NCBI GenBank assembly: GCA_030690945.1
Contig: JAUYFM010000003.1
Location: 1-56,910, forward strand
DNA length: 56,910 bases
Source: Smithellaceae bacterium
Lineage (GTDB): Bacteria; Desulfobacterota; Syntrophia; Syntrophales; Smithellaceae
Direction of reading: 5' to 3'
In this document: in pieces, positions 17,555 through 26,260 of the stretch
How positions within the stretch are numbered: position 1 is the first letter of the stretch
Layout of the letters: each line of letters starts with the position of its first letter
Notes under the pieces: generated by a model
Databases searched by the model: none
Told to the model about the DNA's origin: nothing
Seen by the model: the letters and a program-made list of their open reading frames with translations, nothing else
Translations under genes and position numbers: made by a program

Positions 17555-18277
17555 ATGAATAAAAGAAATGTTATTGGGATAACGATCCGTTTTGCAGTCA
17601 TAACGCTCGCCGTTCTTTCTCTGATGGCCTGCGCTTCAAATCCCTCTGCCTCTAAAGTAAAAACCGCCACCCTCCTGTCGGCCGATAAAAACGTCGCGTC
17701 TGATATAAGCCAGGTTCTCCTGGTGATGGATGACCGTTTTCTTTTTTTCAATTCCAGAAAGGTTTACGCCCTGGAAAAGTCAGATGTCACCTGGCGGCAG
17801 GCCATGGCGCCCATGGATGCCGCCATTGGCCGAAACGGCTTCGCGAAGGTCGGCGAGAAACGGGAAGGAGACGGACGAACGCCCTCCGGGCTCTATCGGC
17901 TGGGAACGGCTTTTGGATATGCCGAATCAGCCGTCACGAAAATGCCCTACCGTCAGGCTCTGGCAGATGACCTGTGGATTGACGACCCGAACGCCCCGGA
18001 TTACAACCGCTGGGTCAAACAAGGCCAAACAGGAGCTCTCTCCTACGAAAAAATGAAGCGGGATGATGATCTTTATAAATACGGAATCGTCATCGAATAT
18101 AATACCGATCCGGTCATCAAAGGGTACGGCAGCGCGATTTTTTTTCATATCTGGGCAAGCACAAAGTCAACGACGGCAGGATGCGTAGCCGTGTCCGAAG
18201 AAGACATCCTGAATATTCTTGCCTGGCTGAATCCGGCGGCCAATCCCGTCATTCTCATCAACCCTGACCCCCTATAA
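17555..18277 (+). CDS. YkuD-family L,D-transpeptidase-like lipoprotein
   Basis: 240 residues. A lipoprotein signal peptide ends SLMAC (Cys26). The YkuD domain (about 55-238) carries GDGRTPSGLYRLG and the catalytic block FFHIWASTKSTTAGCVAVS with His198 and Cys210. Such enzymes form or trim 3-3 crosslinks in peptidoglycan or attach lipoproteins in the periplasm. AAGGGG precedes the ATG. It is the first gene of a compact operon with a VanX-type dipeptidase (18-base gap) and a symporter, which points to wall turnover. Confidence 0.85.
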   Translation: MNKRNVIGITIRFAVITLAVLSLMACASNPSASKVKTATLLSADKNVASDISQVLLVMDDRFLFFNSRKVYALEKSDVTWRQAMAPMDAAIGRNGFAKVGEKREGDGRTPSGLYRLGTAFGYAESAVTKMPYRQALADDLWIDDPNAPDYNRWVKQGQTGALSYEKMKRDDDLYKYGIVIEYNTDPVIKGYGSAIFFHIWASTKSTTAGCVAVSEEDILNILAWLNPAANPVILINPDPL

Positions 18278-18295
18278 AATAAGGAGGATTATTCC

Positions 18296-19063
18296 GTGAA
18301 ATTTAAACTGTCCCTTGCCGCGCTGCTGACGGCGACACTGCTCTTTGCGACTCTGCCTCCCGCATCGCATTCGGCCGATGCCCTGCCGGATACTTTTGTC
18401 GATATTGAAACTGTTATTCCTGATGCCCTTATGGATATCCGTTATTTCGGCGAGCATAATTTTTTAGGCGTTAGGGTGGATAGCTATCTGGCGCCGAAGT
18501 GCATCCTGACCCAGCCTGCGGCTCAGGCATTGGCCAAAGTACAAAAAGACCTGGCGCCATTTTCCCTGAGTCTGAAAATTTACGACTGCTACCGTCCGCA
18601 ACAGGCTGTTGATCACTTTGTACGCTGGGCCAAAGATATTGACGACACCAAAACAAAAAAAGAGTTTTATCCCACAGTGGACAAACGAAATCTTTTCCGC
18701 GACGGCTATATCGACAGCCGCTCCGGCCACAGCCGGGGCAGCACGGTGGATCTGACCATCGTACCGCTGCCGGCGCCTATTCAACCTTCCTATGTTGCAG
18801 GCGAACCGCTTTCGGAATGTTATCTGCCCGCAGGTGTTCGCTTCGCGGACAATTCTCTGGATATGGGCACGGGCTTTGACTGTTTCCATGAACTGTCGCA
18901 CCCGGAAAACAAAAACATCGGACCACAGCAAAGAAGCTACCGTCTGCTTTTAAAAACACTGATGGCAAAACACGGTTTCCGAAACTATGATAAAGAGTGG
19001 TGGCACTTCACTTTGAACAATGAACCACATCCCGACACTTATTTTAATTTCCCGGTGAAATGA
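18296..19063 (+). CDS. ddpX: VanX-type D-Ala-D-Ala dipeptidase, periplasmic
   Basis: 255 residues with an N-terminal signal peptide (about 1-26, ending SHSAD). The Zn-peptidase signature is complete: Arg100 in CYRPQ, His145 and Asp152 in SGHSRGSTVD, and Glu234 with His237 in EWWHF. It should split D-Ala-D-Ala or related dipeptides released from wall peptides. The start is GTG, fixed by AAGGAGGA eight bases before it. It overlaps the following symporter gene by four bases (ATGA). The exported location and neighbours favour nutrient recovery from peptidoglycan over vancomycin resistance; that is inference. Confidence 0.88.
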   Translation: MKFKLSLAALLTATLLFATLPPASHSADALPDTFVDIETVIPDALMDIRYFGEHNFLGVRVDSYLAPKCILTQPAAQALAKVQKDLAPFSLSLKIYDCYRPQQAVDHFVRWAKDIDDTKTKKEFYPTVDKRNLFRDGYIDSRSGHSRGSTVDLTIVPLPAPIQPSYVAGEPLSECYLPAGVRFADNSLDMGTGFDCFHELSHPENKNIGPQQRSYRLLLKTLMAKHGFRNYDKEWWHFTLNNEPHPDTYFNFPVK

Positions 19064-20298
19064 TCAATATGAAAAGCGATATGCCGCCATTTCTGAAGTC
19101 CTACGGATTTTCGATCCTTCTGATTATTTCCATCCTGATCGGCGCCAGTATCGGCATCATCTTAAAAAAAGACGCCGCCATGTTCAAACCGTTGGGCGAC
19201 ATCTTTTTAAACCTGCTTTTTACCGTGATTGTCCCGCTGGTTTTCTTTTCCATCTCTTCCACCGTGGCCTCCATGACCAACCTTAAGCGTCTGGGAAAAA
19301 TTCTCTCCGTGATGATTCTCATCTTTGTGATCACAGGCATTATCGCGTCAGCCGTCATGATTGCCGCCGTCATTTTCTATCCTCCCGCCGCCGGAGTGCA
19401 CATCCCCATGCCTACCGTGGCTGACCTGGAACGCCTGCGAACGTCCGATCAAATCGTTCGTGCCTTCACCGTTTCTGATTTTCCCCTGATTTTATCCAAA
19501 AACAACATGCTGGCATTGATTATCTTTTCGATTCTGACGGGGCTTGCCACCTCCGCCACAGGAGAAAAAGGAAAAGCGTTTGCCTCTTTTCTCGTTTCGG
19601 CCAACACCGTCATGATGAAGCTGATTTCTTTCATCATGTATTACGCGCCGATTGGTCTTTGTGCCTACTTTGCCTACCTGGTCGGCGTTTTCGGGCCGGA
19701 ACTGCTGGGCGGTTACGCGCGTGCGATGGCGCTGTATTATCCGATGGCCATTTTATATTTCTTTGTCGCCTTTACCTTCTATGCCTTTCTTGCCAACCCT
19801 TCTTGCGGCGTGAGAAAATTCTGGAGCAATATTATCCCGGCATCCCTCACAGCACTGGCCACCGGCAGCTCGATGGCGACGATTCCCGCCAATTTACAGG
19901 CAGCGGATAAAATCGGCGTGCCTAAAGACATCAGCGAAGTCGTCATACCCATCGGCGCAACCATCCACATGGAAGGGTCGTGCCTGGCCGCCGTATTGAA
20001 AATCGCTTTTCTGTTCGGCATTTTCCAGATACCCTTCACCGGCATCGATACGATTCTAACCGCACTGGGTATCGCCCTTCTTACCGGCGTGGTCGTCAGC
20101 GGCATTCCCGGCGGCGGCACCATCGGCGAGCTTCTGATTTTGTCACTGTATGGATTTCCTCCCGAAGCGTTTCCGCTCATCACTATGATCGGCACGCTGG
20201 TGGACGCACCCGCTACGATGGTGAACGCCGTTGGCGATAATGTTTCCAGTATGATGGTTGCCCGTGTGCTGGGAGGAAAAGAATGGATGGAAAATTAG
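19060..20298 (+). CDS. dicarboxylate/amino acid:cation symporter (DAACS family)
   Basis: 412-residue inner-membrane carrier with eight or more hydrophobic segments. Family signatures: LATGSSMATIPANLQ (serine-rich re-entrant loop), PIGATIHMEGSC (helix 7 motif) and SGIPGGGTIGELLIL. Homologues move glutamate, aspartate, serine or C4-dicarboxylates with Na+ or H+. Its start overlaps the stop of the VanX-type gene (ATGA), so translation is coupled. The operon context suggests uptake of an amino acid freed from wall peptides, such as D-alanine or D-glutamate; this has not been shown by sequence. Confidence 0.9.
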   Translation: MINMKSDMPPFLKSYGFSILLIISILIGASIGIILKKDAAMFKPLGDIFLNLLFTVIVPLVFFSISSTVASMTNLKRLGKILSVMILIFVITGIIASAVMIAAVIFYPPAAGVHIPMPTVADLERLRTSDQIVRAFTVSDFPLILSKNNMLALIIFSILTGLATSATGEKGKAFASFLVSANTVMMKLISFIMYYAPIGLCAYFAYLVGVFGPELLGGYARAMALYYPMAILYFFVAFTFYAFLANPSCGVRKFWSNIIPASLTALATGSSMATIPANLQAADKIGVPKDISEVVIPIGATIHMEGSCLAAVLKIAFLFGIFQIPFTGIDTILTALGIALLTGVVVSGIPGGGTIGELLILSLYGFPPEAFPLITMIGTLVDAPATMVNAVGDNVSSMMVARVLGGKEWMEN

Positions 20299-20305
20299 GG
20301 GATTA

Positions 20306-20333
20306 GGCTGTAGGCTGAAGACCGGAGGCTGAC
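20306..20333. repeat. heptanucleotide array, 4 units
   Basis: GGCTGTA GGCTGAA GACCGGA GGCTGAC in exact 7-base register, 8 bases after the symporter stop codon. Same vocabulary as 52603-52665. Confidence 0.75.
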
Positions 20334-20384
20334 CCCCTTTCCAAGGGGCGCGAGACGGTTCATCGTCAAGATATTGCAGGCCAT

Positions 20385-20551
20385 TTATTTCGTTTTACTT
20401 TTCCGCAGCACCAGGCGGATCGCGATATAAGGGAAGAGGAAAAAGACAAACGCGCTGATTTTTAATGTCGCCATACCGATGTAGAAAAACCAGTTTAAAT
20501 CATACCCGTCCAGATCAAACCAGCGTGAATGCAGATCGTAAAGAAATCCAC
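20385..20551 (-). pseudogene. remnant of a small membrane protein gene
   Basis: Read on the minus strand, a frame of about 55 codons runs from just after a TGA to a TAA at 20385-20387, ending ALRLVLRKSKTK-like (IAIRLVLRKSKTK). It encodes FLYDLHSRWFDLDGYDLNWFF followed by a hydrophobic helix (ISAFVFFLFPYIAI), which looks like real protein. It has no in-frame start; an ATG TGG ATT at its 5' end is in a different frame, so a single-base frameshift is likely. It directly follows lapA. Confidence 0.45.
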
Positions 20552-20566
20552 ATCAAACCTGACTCA

Positions 20567-20812
20567 TCATCTCTTTAAGCGCATATCGGCCTGAATGCCG
20601 GCCACTTCTTTTTTTATTTTTTGATACGCCAGAAAGCTGTGCAAAAACCAGCCGAGGACAAAACCTATCGCCAGTACAAAAAAAATCAGCAGAGCGAGGG
20701 ACAAGGATATTTCCCAGAAAAAAATACTGACCGTCACGACGGACGCATTTTGTATAATGAATACGACAGCAAGACAGGCAAGAATGATGAGCAGGAATAT
20801 CTTTAAATTCAT
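20567..20812 (-). CDS. lapA: LapA-domain (DUF1049) membrane protein
   Basis: 81 residues with two transmembrane helices (about 4-22 and 38-60) and the signature FIIQNASVVTVSIFFWEISLSLAL-type segment between them, followed by a short coiled cytoplasmic tail. In Escherichia coli LapA works with LapB in controlling LPS synthesis via FtsH/LpxC; here there is no LapB gene beside it. GGGAGGTTATAAG precedes the ATG. A broken small membrane protein gene lies directly downstream. Confidence 0.85.
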   Translation of the reverse strand: MNLKIFLLIILACLAVVFIIQNASVVTVSIFFWEISLSLALLIFFVLAIGFVLGWFLHSFLAYQKIKKEVAGIQADMRLKR

Positions 20813-20965
20813 CTTATAACCTCCCGGCGTATAGACTGATGCTGTTTCATAAAACGTTTAACCATCAAAAAGCAAGTTGATTTAATGGAAGTTATCCAAC
20901 AGATCACCGGACCACATCCTTCCACGGATTTGCTACCAGGCAAGTGCGCCCGGCCGGGCGCACAA

Positions 20966-21004
20966 TAAAAAAATCCCCGCAGGCGAAAATCCCGCGGGGA
21001 TTTG
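20966..21004 (-). terminator. rho-independent terminator after the porin
   Basis: On the minus strand AAATCCCCGCGGG-atttt-cgcctGCGGGGATTTTTTTATTG: a GC-rich stem followed by a run of T. It sits 25 bases past the porin stop codon. Confidence 0.85.
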
Positions 21005-21028
21005 AATGAACTGCGATCTGAAAACCCG

Positions 21029-22351
21029 CTAGAACGTCAGCGTCAACTTGTTGATAACCAAGAAATCGTTGCTCAGCTTATTGGGGTCAGCGGTGCCTTT
21101 ATAGTAGTCACCCGTGAAGAGGTAACCCGCACCCAGCATATAGGACAGGTTATTAGTGATTTTATACGTTGCAGTCAAGTCCACTTCATAACCATATGCG
21201 TTATACCAAAAGTTCGCTGGCTTCTTATCGGCGTTGGCATAGGAAACAGACGCCCTGATGTCCAGCGCAGCAATCGGTTTCACACCGCCTCTGATCTGGA
21301 AGAACCAGCCATTGGCCATGGCGGTATCCTGGTTAGCAAGAGCGTCGTGACCGATCAGGCTTCCTGCCCAGTTGGTTCGTTCGTAGTTCCACATAATCAG
21401 GCAAGGGCTCCAGTCACGGCCACCGTTGATCAGTCCGCCTTCCGTCTTATCGGTTGTACCGGGATCATCACCCGAAACATATGCGATGCTGCCGCCCGCA
21501 TAGAACATTCCGAAATCAGCCGTTGCATCGACCCAGCCCGAAATATTCTCGAGCTTCTTATCGGCAGTGGTTGAAGGCGCTTCATACTTCTGATCGCCTG
21601 TGAGGTAGTTGATTTCCGCCTGCAGGGCCACCGGGCCAATTTTGGCCGTCGCGTAAGGCGTCAGCAGAAAATAGGTTCTTTTATAGTTGGTGGCCGGAGT
21701 ACGCGTATTGGCATAATCGTAATAGTTGACTTGAAAACCTGCGCTGCCGCCTTTCCATTTGAAAACCGCTTCGGCACCGTATTTATCGTTGTCGGCAGCG
21801 GCGGTATTGCCGGCATAAATAGCTGTGTTGCCGGCCTCTTTGACTTTGGTATAGGCCAAGTTGATCGTTACCGGAGCAAAGGTGTATGAATACTTGATCC
21901 GTCCGGCAGGAGCATAACTGTTGCCAAAGATGGTTCCCGTGGCGCCGTCATTCATGTAACCGACATCAAAAACACCGATGGGTGATTTATAATTGATGTA
22001 TGCCCAATCAAAGGCGATGTTTTCATTTTCCGCGACCGTTCCGGCAGAGTCGAGAGCCAGGGTTGTGCCGGGTGCGCTTCTGGTTGCACCCCAGGCTCGC
22101 TCCATCGCATCAAAACGGGTAATCAAAGTCAGCCCCGGCGCCACGGTGAAGTCTGTTCTAACTCTTAATCTCTGATAATAAAATGCGGTCGAAGGACCGT
22201 CGCTGGCGGTATCTTTCTTGACCGTGGTGCGGTCCAGATACATGCCTGCCGCATAGAATTCGCCGCTGAACTTGACATCCAGAGCAAAAACCGTTGTGCT
22301 GAAGGCCGCGATCAGCCCCAGCGCTAACAAAATAACCCAAAATCTCTTCAT
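21029..22351 (-). CDS. outer-membrane porin
   Basis: 440 residues. A signal peptide (1-23, ending TVFA) is followed by alternating beta-strands rich in aromatic residues, as in 16-18-strand porins, and the chain ends LVINKLTLTF with the C-terminal Phe needed for BAM-dependent insertion. Strand text such as RVRTDFTVAPGLTLITRFD is typical. The substrate is unknown. AGGAGG precedes the ATG. It has a single-gene transcript with a clear terminator and a long 5' region that holds an FNR-like palindrome. Confidence 0.85.
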   Translation of the reverse strand: MKRFWVILLALGLIAAFSTTVFALDVKFSGEFYAAGMYLDRTTVKKDTASDGPSTAFYYQRLRVRTDFTVAPGLTLITRFDAMERAWGATRSAPGTTLALDSAGTVAENENIAFDWAYINYKSPIGVFDVGYMNDGATGTIFGNSYAPAGRIKYSYTFAPVTINLAYTKVKEAGNTAIYAGNTAAADNDKYGAEAVFKWKGGSAGFQVNYYDYANTRTPATNYKRTYFLLTPYATAKIGPVALQAEINYLTGDQKYEAPSTTADKKLENISGWVDATADFGMFYAGGSIAYVSGDDPGTTDKTEGGLINGGRDWSPCLIMWNYERTNWAGSLIGHDALANQDTAMANGWFFQIRGGVKPIAALDIRASVSYANADKKPANFWYNAYGYEVDLTATYKITNNLSYMLGAGYLFTGDYYKGTADPNKLSNDFLVINKLTLTF

Positions 22352-22400
22352 CTTATCCTCCTAAATCATGTTTAATATGACCCGAACATTTGGTTTTTTA

Positions 22401-22414
22401 TTGATCATGATCAT
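22401..22414. promoter_or_regulatory. candidate CRP/FNR-family site upstream of the porin
   Basis: TTGATCATGATCAT matches the FNR/DNR pattern TTGAT-N4-ATCAA in 9 of 10 positions and contains an exact 12-bp palindrome (22402-22413). It is 50 bases before the porin start codon. A second exact palindrome GTCATCGATGAC lies at 22441-22452. The rest of 22415-22720 shows no gene. Confidence 0.45.
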
Positions 22415-22720
22415 TTTTCAATTGCAGGCACAATATACAGGTCATCGATGACAAAATGATGACGGAATGATTAAAATATTAATAAAATCGTTCCGCATAT
22501 ATGGATATCCTCCATAATGCCTTTAACGCAATACCCTACATTAGATTTGACCGGCGGCATAAATAGCATTTTCGGAAGTTTTTGTAAATGAAATATTATG
22601 ATTTTTTGTAATATTTAGCAATAATAAGAAATAATAACGGCATTTAAGTGATGTTTATTAGTAACTAAAACCGAGCATACCCATCTCCGTCAGACCAAGC
22701 GCATGGCACCGAACAAGATG

Positions 22721-22779
22721 AAAAAAAAGAGAACGGCCTTGCCACCCGCATAGGTGGTCGTGACCGTTCTCTTCTTTTT
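22721..22779. terminator. terminator after the acyl-CoA carboxylase gene
   Basis: AAGAGAACGG (22727-22736) pairs with CCGTTCTCTT (22764-22773), with an inner CCACC/GGTGG helix; A-tract on the left, T-tract on the right. It lies about 45 bases downstream of the acyl-CoA carboxylase stop codon on the minus strand. Confidence 0.85.
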
Positions 22780-22790
22780 AAATTTTAGCC

Positions 22791-22818
22791 CTTAAAACTT
22801 AAATCTTAAATCTTAAAA
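22791..22818. repeat. heptanucleotide array, 4 units (CTTAAAA/CTTAAAT)
   Basis: CTTAAAA CTTAAAT CTTAAAT CTTAAAA in register, between the carboxylase stop codon and its terminator. Complementary in sequence to the TTTTAAG array at 15722-15763. Confidence 0.85.
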
Positions 22819-22823
22819 CTTCC

Positions 22824-24395
22824 CTAAAGCGGTATATTATTATGCTTCTTTTCCAGGCGCGCTTCTTTCTTATCTTTCATTGCGTCGAGCACTGCGATAA
22901 TACGTTTGCGCGTTTCCCGAGGAAGGATGATTTCTTCAATAGCACCCAGCGAGGCCGCGAAATACGGGTTATTAAATTTTGCTTCATAGCCCGCGATCAG
23001 TTCCGTGCGTTTGGCCGCCGGATCGGCTGCGTCGGCGATTTCACTGCGGTAAATGATGTTGCAGGCGCCTTCCGCGCCCATCACGGCGATTTCCGCCGTC
23101 GGCCAGGCCATGACATAATCCGCCCCTAACTGCTTGCAGCACATGCCGATATAAGATCCACCGTAATCTTTACGGGTCACAACGGTAATTTTCGGGACGG
23201 TGGCCTCGGAATAAGCGTGCAGCAGTTTCGCGCCGTGGCGGATGATGCCCGCCCATTCCTGATCCGTGCCGGGCATGTAACCGGGAACGTCGGCAAAGGT
23301 CAAAAGCGGAATATTGAAGGCGTCACAGAAACGGATGAAGCGCGCCGCTTTATCCGAGGCATTGACATTGAGCACGCCCGCGTAAAACATGGGATTGTTG
23401 GCAATGACACCGACCGGCTTGCCCATGACGCGAATCAGCGCGACGATGATGTTTTGCGCCCATTGCTCGTGCAGTTCAAACATTTCGTTATGATCGGCAA
23501 CGGCTTTAATAACATTTTTCATATTGTAGGCGCGGGTTGCCTTATCCGGAATGGCTTTATCCAGTTCCGGACATTCCCGGTCGGGTTTGTCGGTTGACAG
23601 AGCCGCAGGCAGTGGCAAATTGCAACTGTCGGGTAAATATGAAAGCAGAATTTTTATCTGGTCGATGCAGTCTTTATCGTTTTCCGTCACAACATGGCAA
23701 ACGCCGCTTTTGGACGCATGCGCGACTGCGCCGCCCAACTGTTCCTGCGTTACTTCTTCGCCAATCACCGCCTTGATCACTTCCGGGCCGGTGATGTACA
23801 TGTAGGATGTATTTTTCACCATGAATATCCAATCAGTAAGCGCGGGCGAATAAACCGCACCGCCCGCCGTCGGTCCCATAATAGCCGTAATTTGAGGAAT
23901 GTAACCGGAAGCGATGGTATTGCGGTAAAAGATGCCGCCATAGCCTTCCAAGGAGGGAACGCCTTCCTGAATCCGTGCGCCGCCGGAGTCATTGATGGCG
24001 ATAAACGGCTTTTGCGCGGCAATGGCCATGTCCATCACTTTCCAGATTTTCTTGGCGTGCATTTCGCCCAGCGTGCCGCCCGCACTGGTAAAGTCCTGGG
24101 AGGCGGCAAAAACGGTGCGTCCGTTAACTTTGCCAAAACCCGTGATGACGCCGTCGGCCGGAATGTTCTTTTTATCCATGCCAAACAGGGTCGAATGGTG
24201 CTGCACAAAAAGCTGAACTTCCTGAAAGGTTCCCTGATCGAATAAATGATCCAGACGTTCACGGGCCGTCAGCTTCCCGCCGTCATGTTGTTTTTTTATC
24301 TGCTTTTCGCCGCCCATCTGCATCAGGGCCCCAACTTTTTCTTCAAATATTTTGATTTTCCCCTGGGTGGTCGCTTTTTGTAAATCGTCACTCAT
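22824..24395 (-). CDS. acyl-CoA carboxylase carboxyltransferase (PccB/MmdA type)
   Basis: 523-residue carboxyltransferase that moves a carboxyl group between biotin and propionyl-CoA or a similar acyl-CoA. Signatures: KLTARERLDHLFD at the start, GGTLGEMHAKKIWKVMD, NDSGGARIQEGV, GPTAGGAVYSPALTD and GYMPGTDQEW-type loop; oxyanion-forming Gly-Gly pairs are kept. ATG at 24395 follows AAGGAGACC; an upstream extension has no ribosome-binding site. No biotin carrier, biotin carboxylase or decarboxylase membrane subunit is adjacent, so I cannot tell propionyl-CoA carboxylase from the alpha subunit of methylmalonyl-CoA decarboxylase. In syntrophic propionate users either would be central. Confidence 0.9.
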   Translation of the reverse strand: MSDDLQKATTQGKIKIFEEKVGALMQMGGEKQIKKQHDGGKLTARERLDHLFDQGTFQEVQLFVQHHSTLFGMDKKNIPADGVITGFGKVNGRTVFAASQDFTSAGGTLGEMHAKKIWKVMDMAIAAQKPFIAINDSGGARIQEGVPSLEGYGGIFYRNTIASGYIPQITAIMGPTAGGAVYSPALTDWIFMVKNTSYMYITGPEVIKAVIGEEVTQEQLGGAVAHASKSGVCHVVTENDKDCIDQIKILLSYLPDSCNLPLPAALSTDKPDRECPELDKAIPDKATRAYNMKNVIKAVADHNEMFELHEQWAQNIIVALIRVMGKPVGVIANNPMFYAGVLNVNASDKAARFIRFCDAFNIPLLTFADVPGYMPGTDQEWAGIIRHGAKLLHAYSEATVPKITVVTRKDYGGSYIGMCCKQLGADYVMAWPTAEIAVMGAEGACNIIYRSEIADAADPAAKRTELIAGYEAKFNNPYFAASLGAIEEIILPRETRKRIIAVLDAMKDKKEARLEKKHNNIPL

Positions 24396-24557
24396 AAATG
24401 GTCTCCTTGATGTTGAGTTTTTTGTCTTGACCCGGTTTTGGGCGTCAGTTACTATCACGAGTGATAAAACATTGCCTTGAGAAGGCCATGGATTGAAGTC
24501 CATTGATTTTATGCTTAACCTTTTTGGAAAAAACTGGCAAGTACGATTAATTAAGAT

Positions 24558-25295
24558 ATGCGTAACTTTAAAATTATTATAGAATATGACGGTGCGGCGT
24601 ACGTCGGCTGGCAGAGACAGAAAAACGGCGTTTCGATTCAGCAGCTACTGGAAGAAGCCTTTGGCGTGATCACCGCCGGCAAGGTCACTTTGGTCGGCTC
24701 AGGCCGGACAGATGCCGGTGTGCATGCCATCAATCAGGTTGCCAATTTCAGGAGTCCCACGATGCTACCGGTTGAAAGACTATTCCGGGGCGTCAACAGT
24801 ATTTTACCTCAGGATATCGTGGTGAAGAAGCTCGAAGAGGTTCCTATCGATTTTCACGCCCAACACGACGTCAAAAGCAAGGTGTATGTTTACCGGATCT
24901 GCAATCAGAATTTAAGACAGGTTTTGGGGCGCGAATACTTCTGGTTCATCCGCTATCCGCTGGATCTGGAAAAGATGCGGAAAGCAGCGCAATACCTGAC
25001 GGGCACCCATGATTTTTCCTGTTTTTGCGCCACCGGCACGGATGTTAAGGACCGCGTGCGGACGCTCACCGCTGTTGCCATTGAAACCGGCCCCGATGGT
25101 TTGATTGAAATTACAGTGGAAGCAAGGGGATTTTTGAAGTATATGGTGCGTAATATCGTCGGGACGCTTACGGAAGTCGCCCGCGGCAAAAGACGACCGG
25201 AAGAAATGAAGGAAATTATTGATTCGCGCAACCGCAACATCGCCGGGGCAACCGCACCCGCCTGCGGTCTCTTTTTGAAAGAGGTCAAATACTGA
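24558..25295 (+). CDS. truA: tRNA pseudouridine(38-40) synthase
   Basis: 245 residues of the TruA family, which isomerises uridines 38-40 of the tRNA anticodon arm. The catalytic Asp52 is in GSGRTDAGVHA, and the N-terminal IEYDGAAYVGWQRQ and C-terminal RFLKYMVRNIVGTL-type segments are in place. Its stop codon (TGA) is followed by TTGATG, so the start of rmlD is three bases after it. Heads a plus-strand run with rmlD. Confidence 0.96.
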   Translation: MRNFKIIIEYDGAAYVGWQRQKNGVSIQQLLEEAFGVITAGKVTLVGSGRTDAGVHAINQVANFRSPTMLPVERLFRGVNSILPQDIVVKKLEEVPIDFHAQHDVKSKVYVYRICNQNLRQVLGREYFWFIRYPLDLEKMRKAAQYLTGTHDFSCFCATGTDVKDRVRTLTAVAIETGPDGLIEITVEARGFLKYMVRNIVGTLTEVARGKRRPEEMKEIIDSRNRNIAGATAPACGLFLKEVKY

Positions 25296-25298
25296 TTG

Positions 25299-26162
25299 AT
25301 GAAAATATTATTATTGGGACATAAAGGCATGCTGGGCAACGATTTGGCTGCACAGTTTCGTTATCGGCATGACGTGGTCGGCATGGATATGGGCGACATC
25401 GACATCACCCGCGAGGATGAATGCCAAAAAGCGATTCGGGAAACCAAACCACAGATCGTGCTGAACGCCGCCGGCTATACCAACGTGGACGGCTGCGAAA
25501 CGGCCAAAGAAGAATGCTTTGCTGTAAATGCCGAGGCGGTAAAGAATATCGCCCACGCCTGCCGCGGCCAGAATATTACCATCGTTCATTTCAGCACGGA
25601 CTATGTGTTTGACGGAACCGGCAACCACCCCTATGTGGAAGAGGATGTCTGCAATCCGATCAATGTATATGGGGCATCCAAACTGGCCGGTGAGAATCAT
25701 CTGCGGACGATTACCGACAACTATATTCTGATCCGCACGGCCTGGCTTTATGGCGCGAAGGGGAAAAACTTTGTGCAGGCCATTCTGGATCGGGCGAAGG
25801 CGACGGGCAAGCTAACCGTGGTGGATGATCAGACGGGTTCGCCCACTTGCACGCGGGATCTGGCCGCCGCGACGGAGTTACTGCTCGATAAAAATGCCCG
25901 GGGCGTCTTTCATCTTACCAACCGCGGGAATTGCACCTGGTATGAATTCGCAAAAAAAATATTAAAAGAGGCGCACATGGACCATGTCGAAATCTCTCCC
26001 ATCAAAACCGCCGAGGCGCAAAGGGCAGCCCTGAGACCGGCCTACAGCGTTCTCGGCATGCAAAAGTTCATTACCGTAACAGGGAAGACCATGCAGCCCT
26101 GGCAGTTGGCTTTTCAGGACTATTATCAGCATCTGACCAGCCGGACGTGCTGCAGTGCTTGA
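25299..26162 (+). CDS. rfbD: dTDP-4-dehydrorhamnose reductase
   Basis: 287-residue short-chain dehydrogenase of the RmlD/RfbD family, last step of dTDP-L-rhamnose synthesis for surface polysaccharide. Seen: N-terminal LLLGHKGMLGNDL (Rossmann loop), FSTDYVFDGTG with the catalytic Thr/Ser region, and YGASKLAGE with Tyr and Lys. ATG at 25299 is preferred over the TTG at 25296. The other rml genes (A, B, C) are not in the window. Tightly linked to truA. Confidence 0.92.
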   Translation: MKILLLGHKGMLGNDLAAQFRYRHDVVGMDMGDIDITREDECQKAIRETKPQIVLNAAGYTNVDGCETAKEECFAVNAEAVKNIAHACRGQNITIVHFSTDYVFDGTGNHPYVEEDVCNPINVYGASKLAGENHLRTITDNYILIRTAWLYGAKGKNFVQAILDRAKATGKLTVVDDQTGSPTCTRDLAAATELLLDKNARGVFHLTNRGNCTWYEFAKKILKEAHMDHVEISPIKTAEAQRAALRPAYSVLGMQKFITVTGKTMQPWQLAFQDYYQHLTSRTCCSA

Positions 26163-26260
26163 GATTTATATACGCGAGTGAAAAGAAGTGAAAAAAACGT
26201 ATTCAGGCAGGATGTCGTTTGTGTTAATTAATTTCTCCGCATAAATATGGAGGACCAATC

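Noticed and set aside
18296-19063. vancomycin-resistance gene
   Set aside because: No vanH, vanA or vanRS neighbours and the protein is exported; a wall-turnover role fits better.
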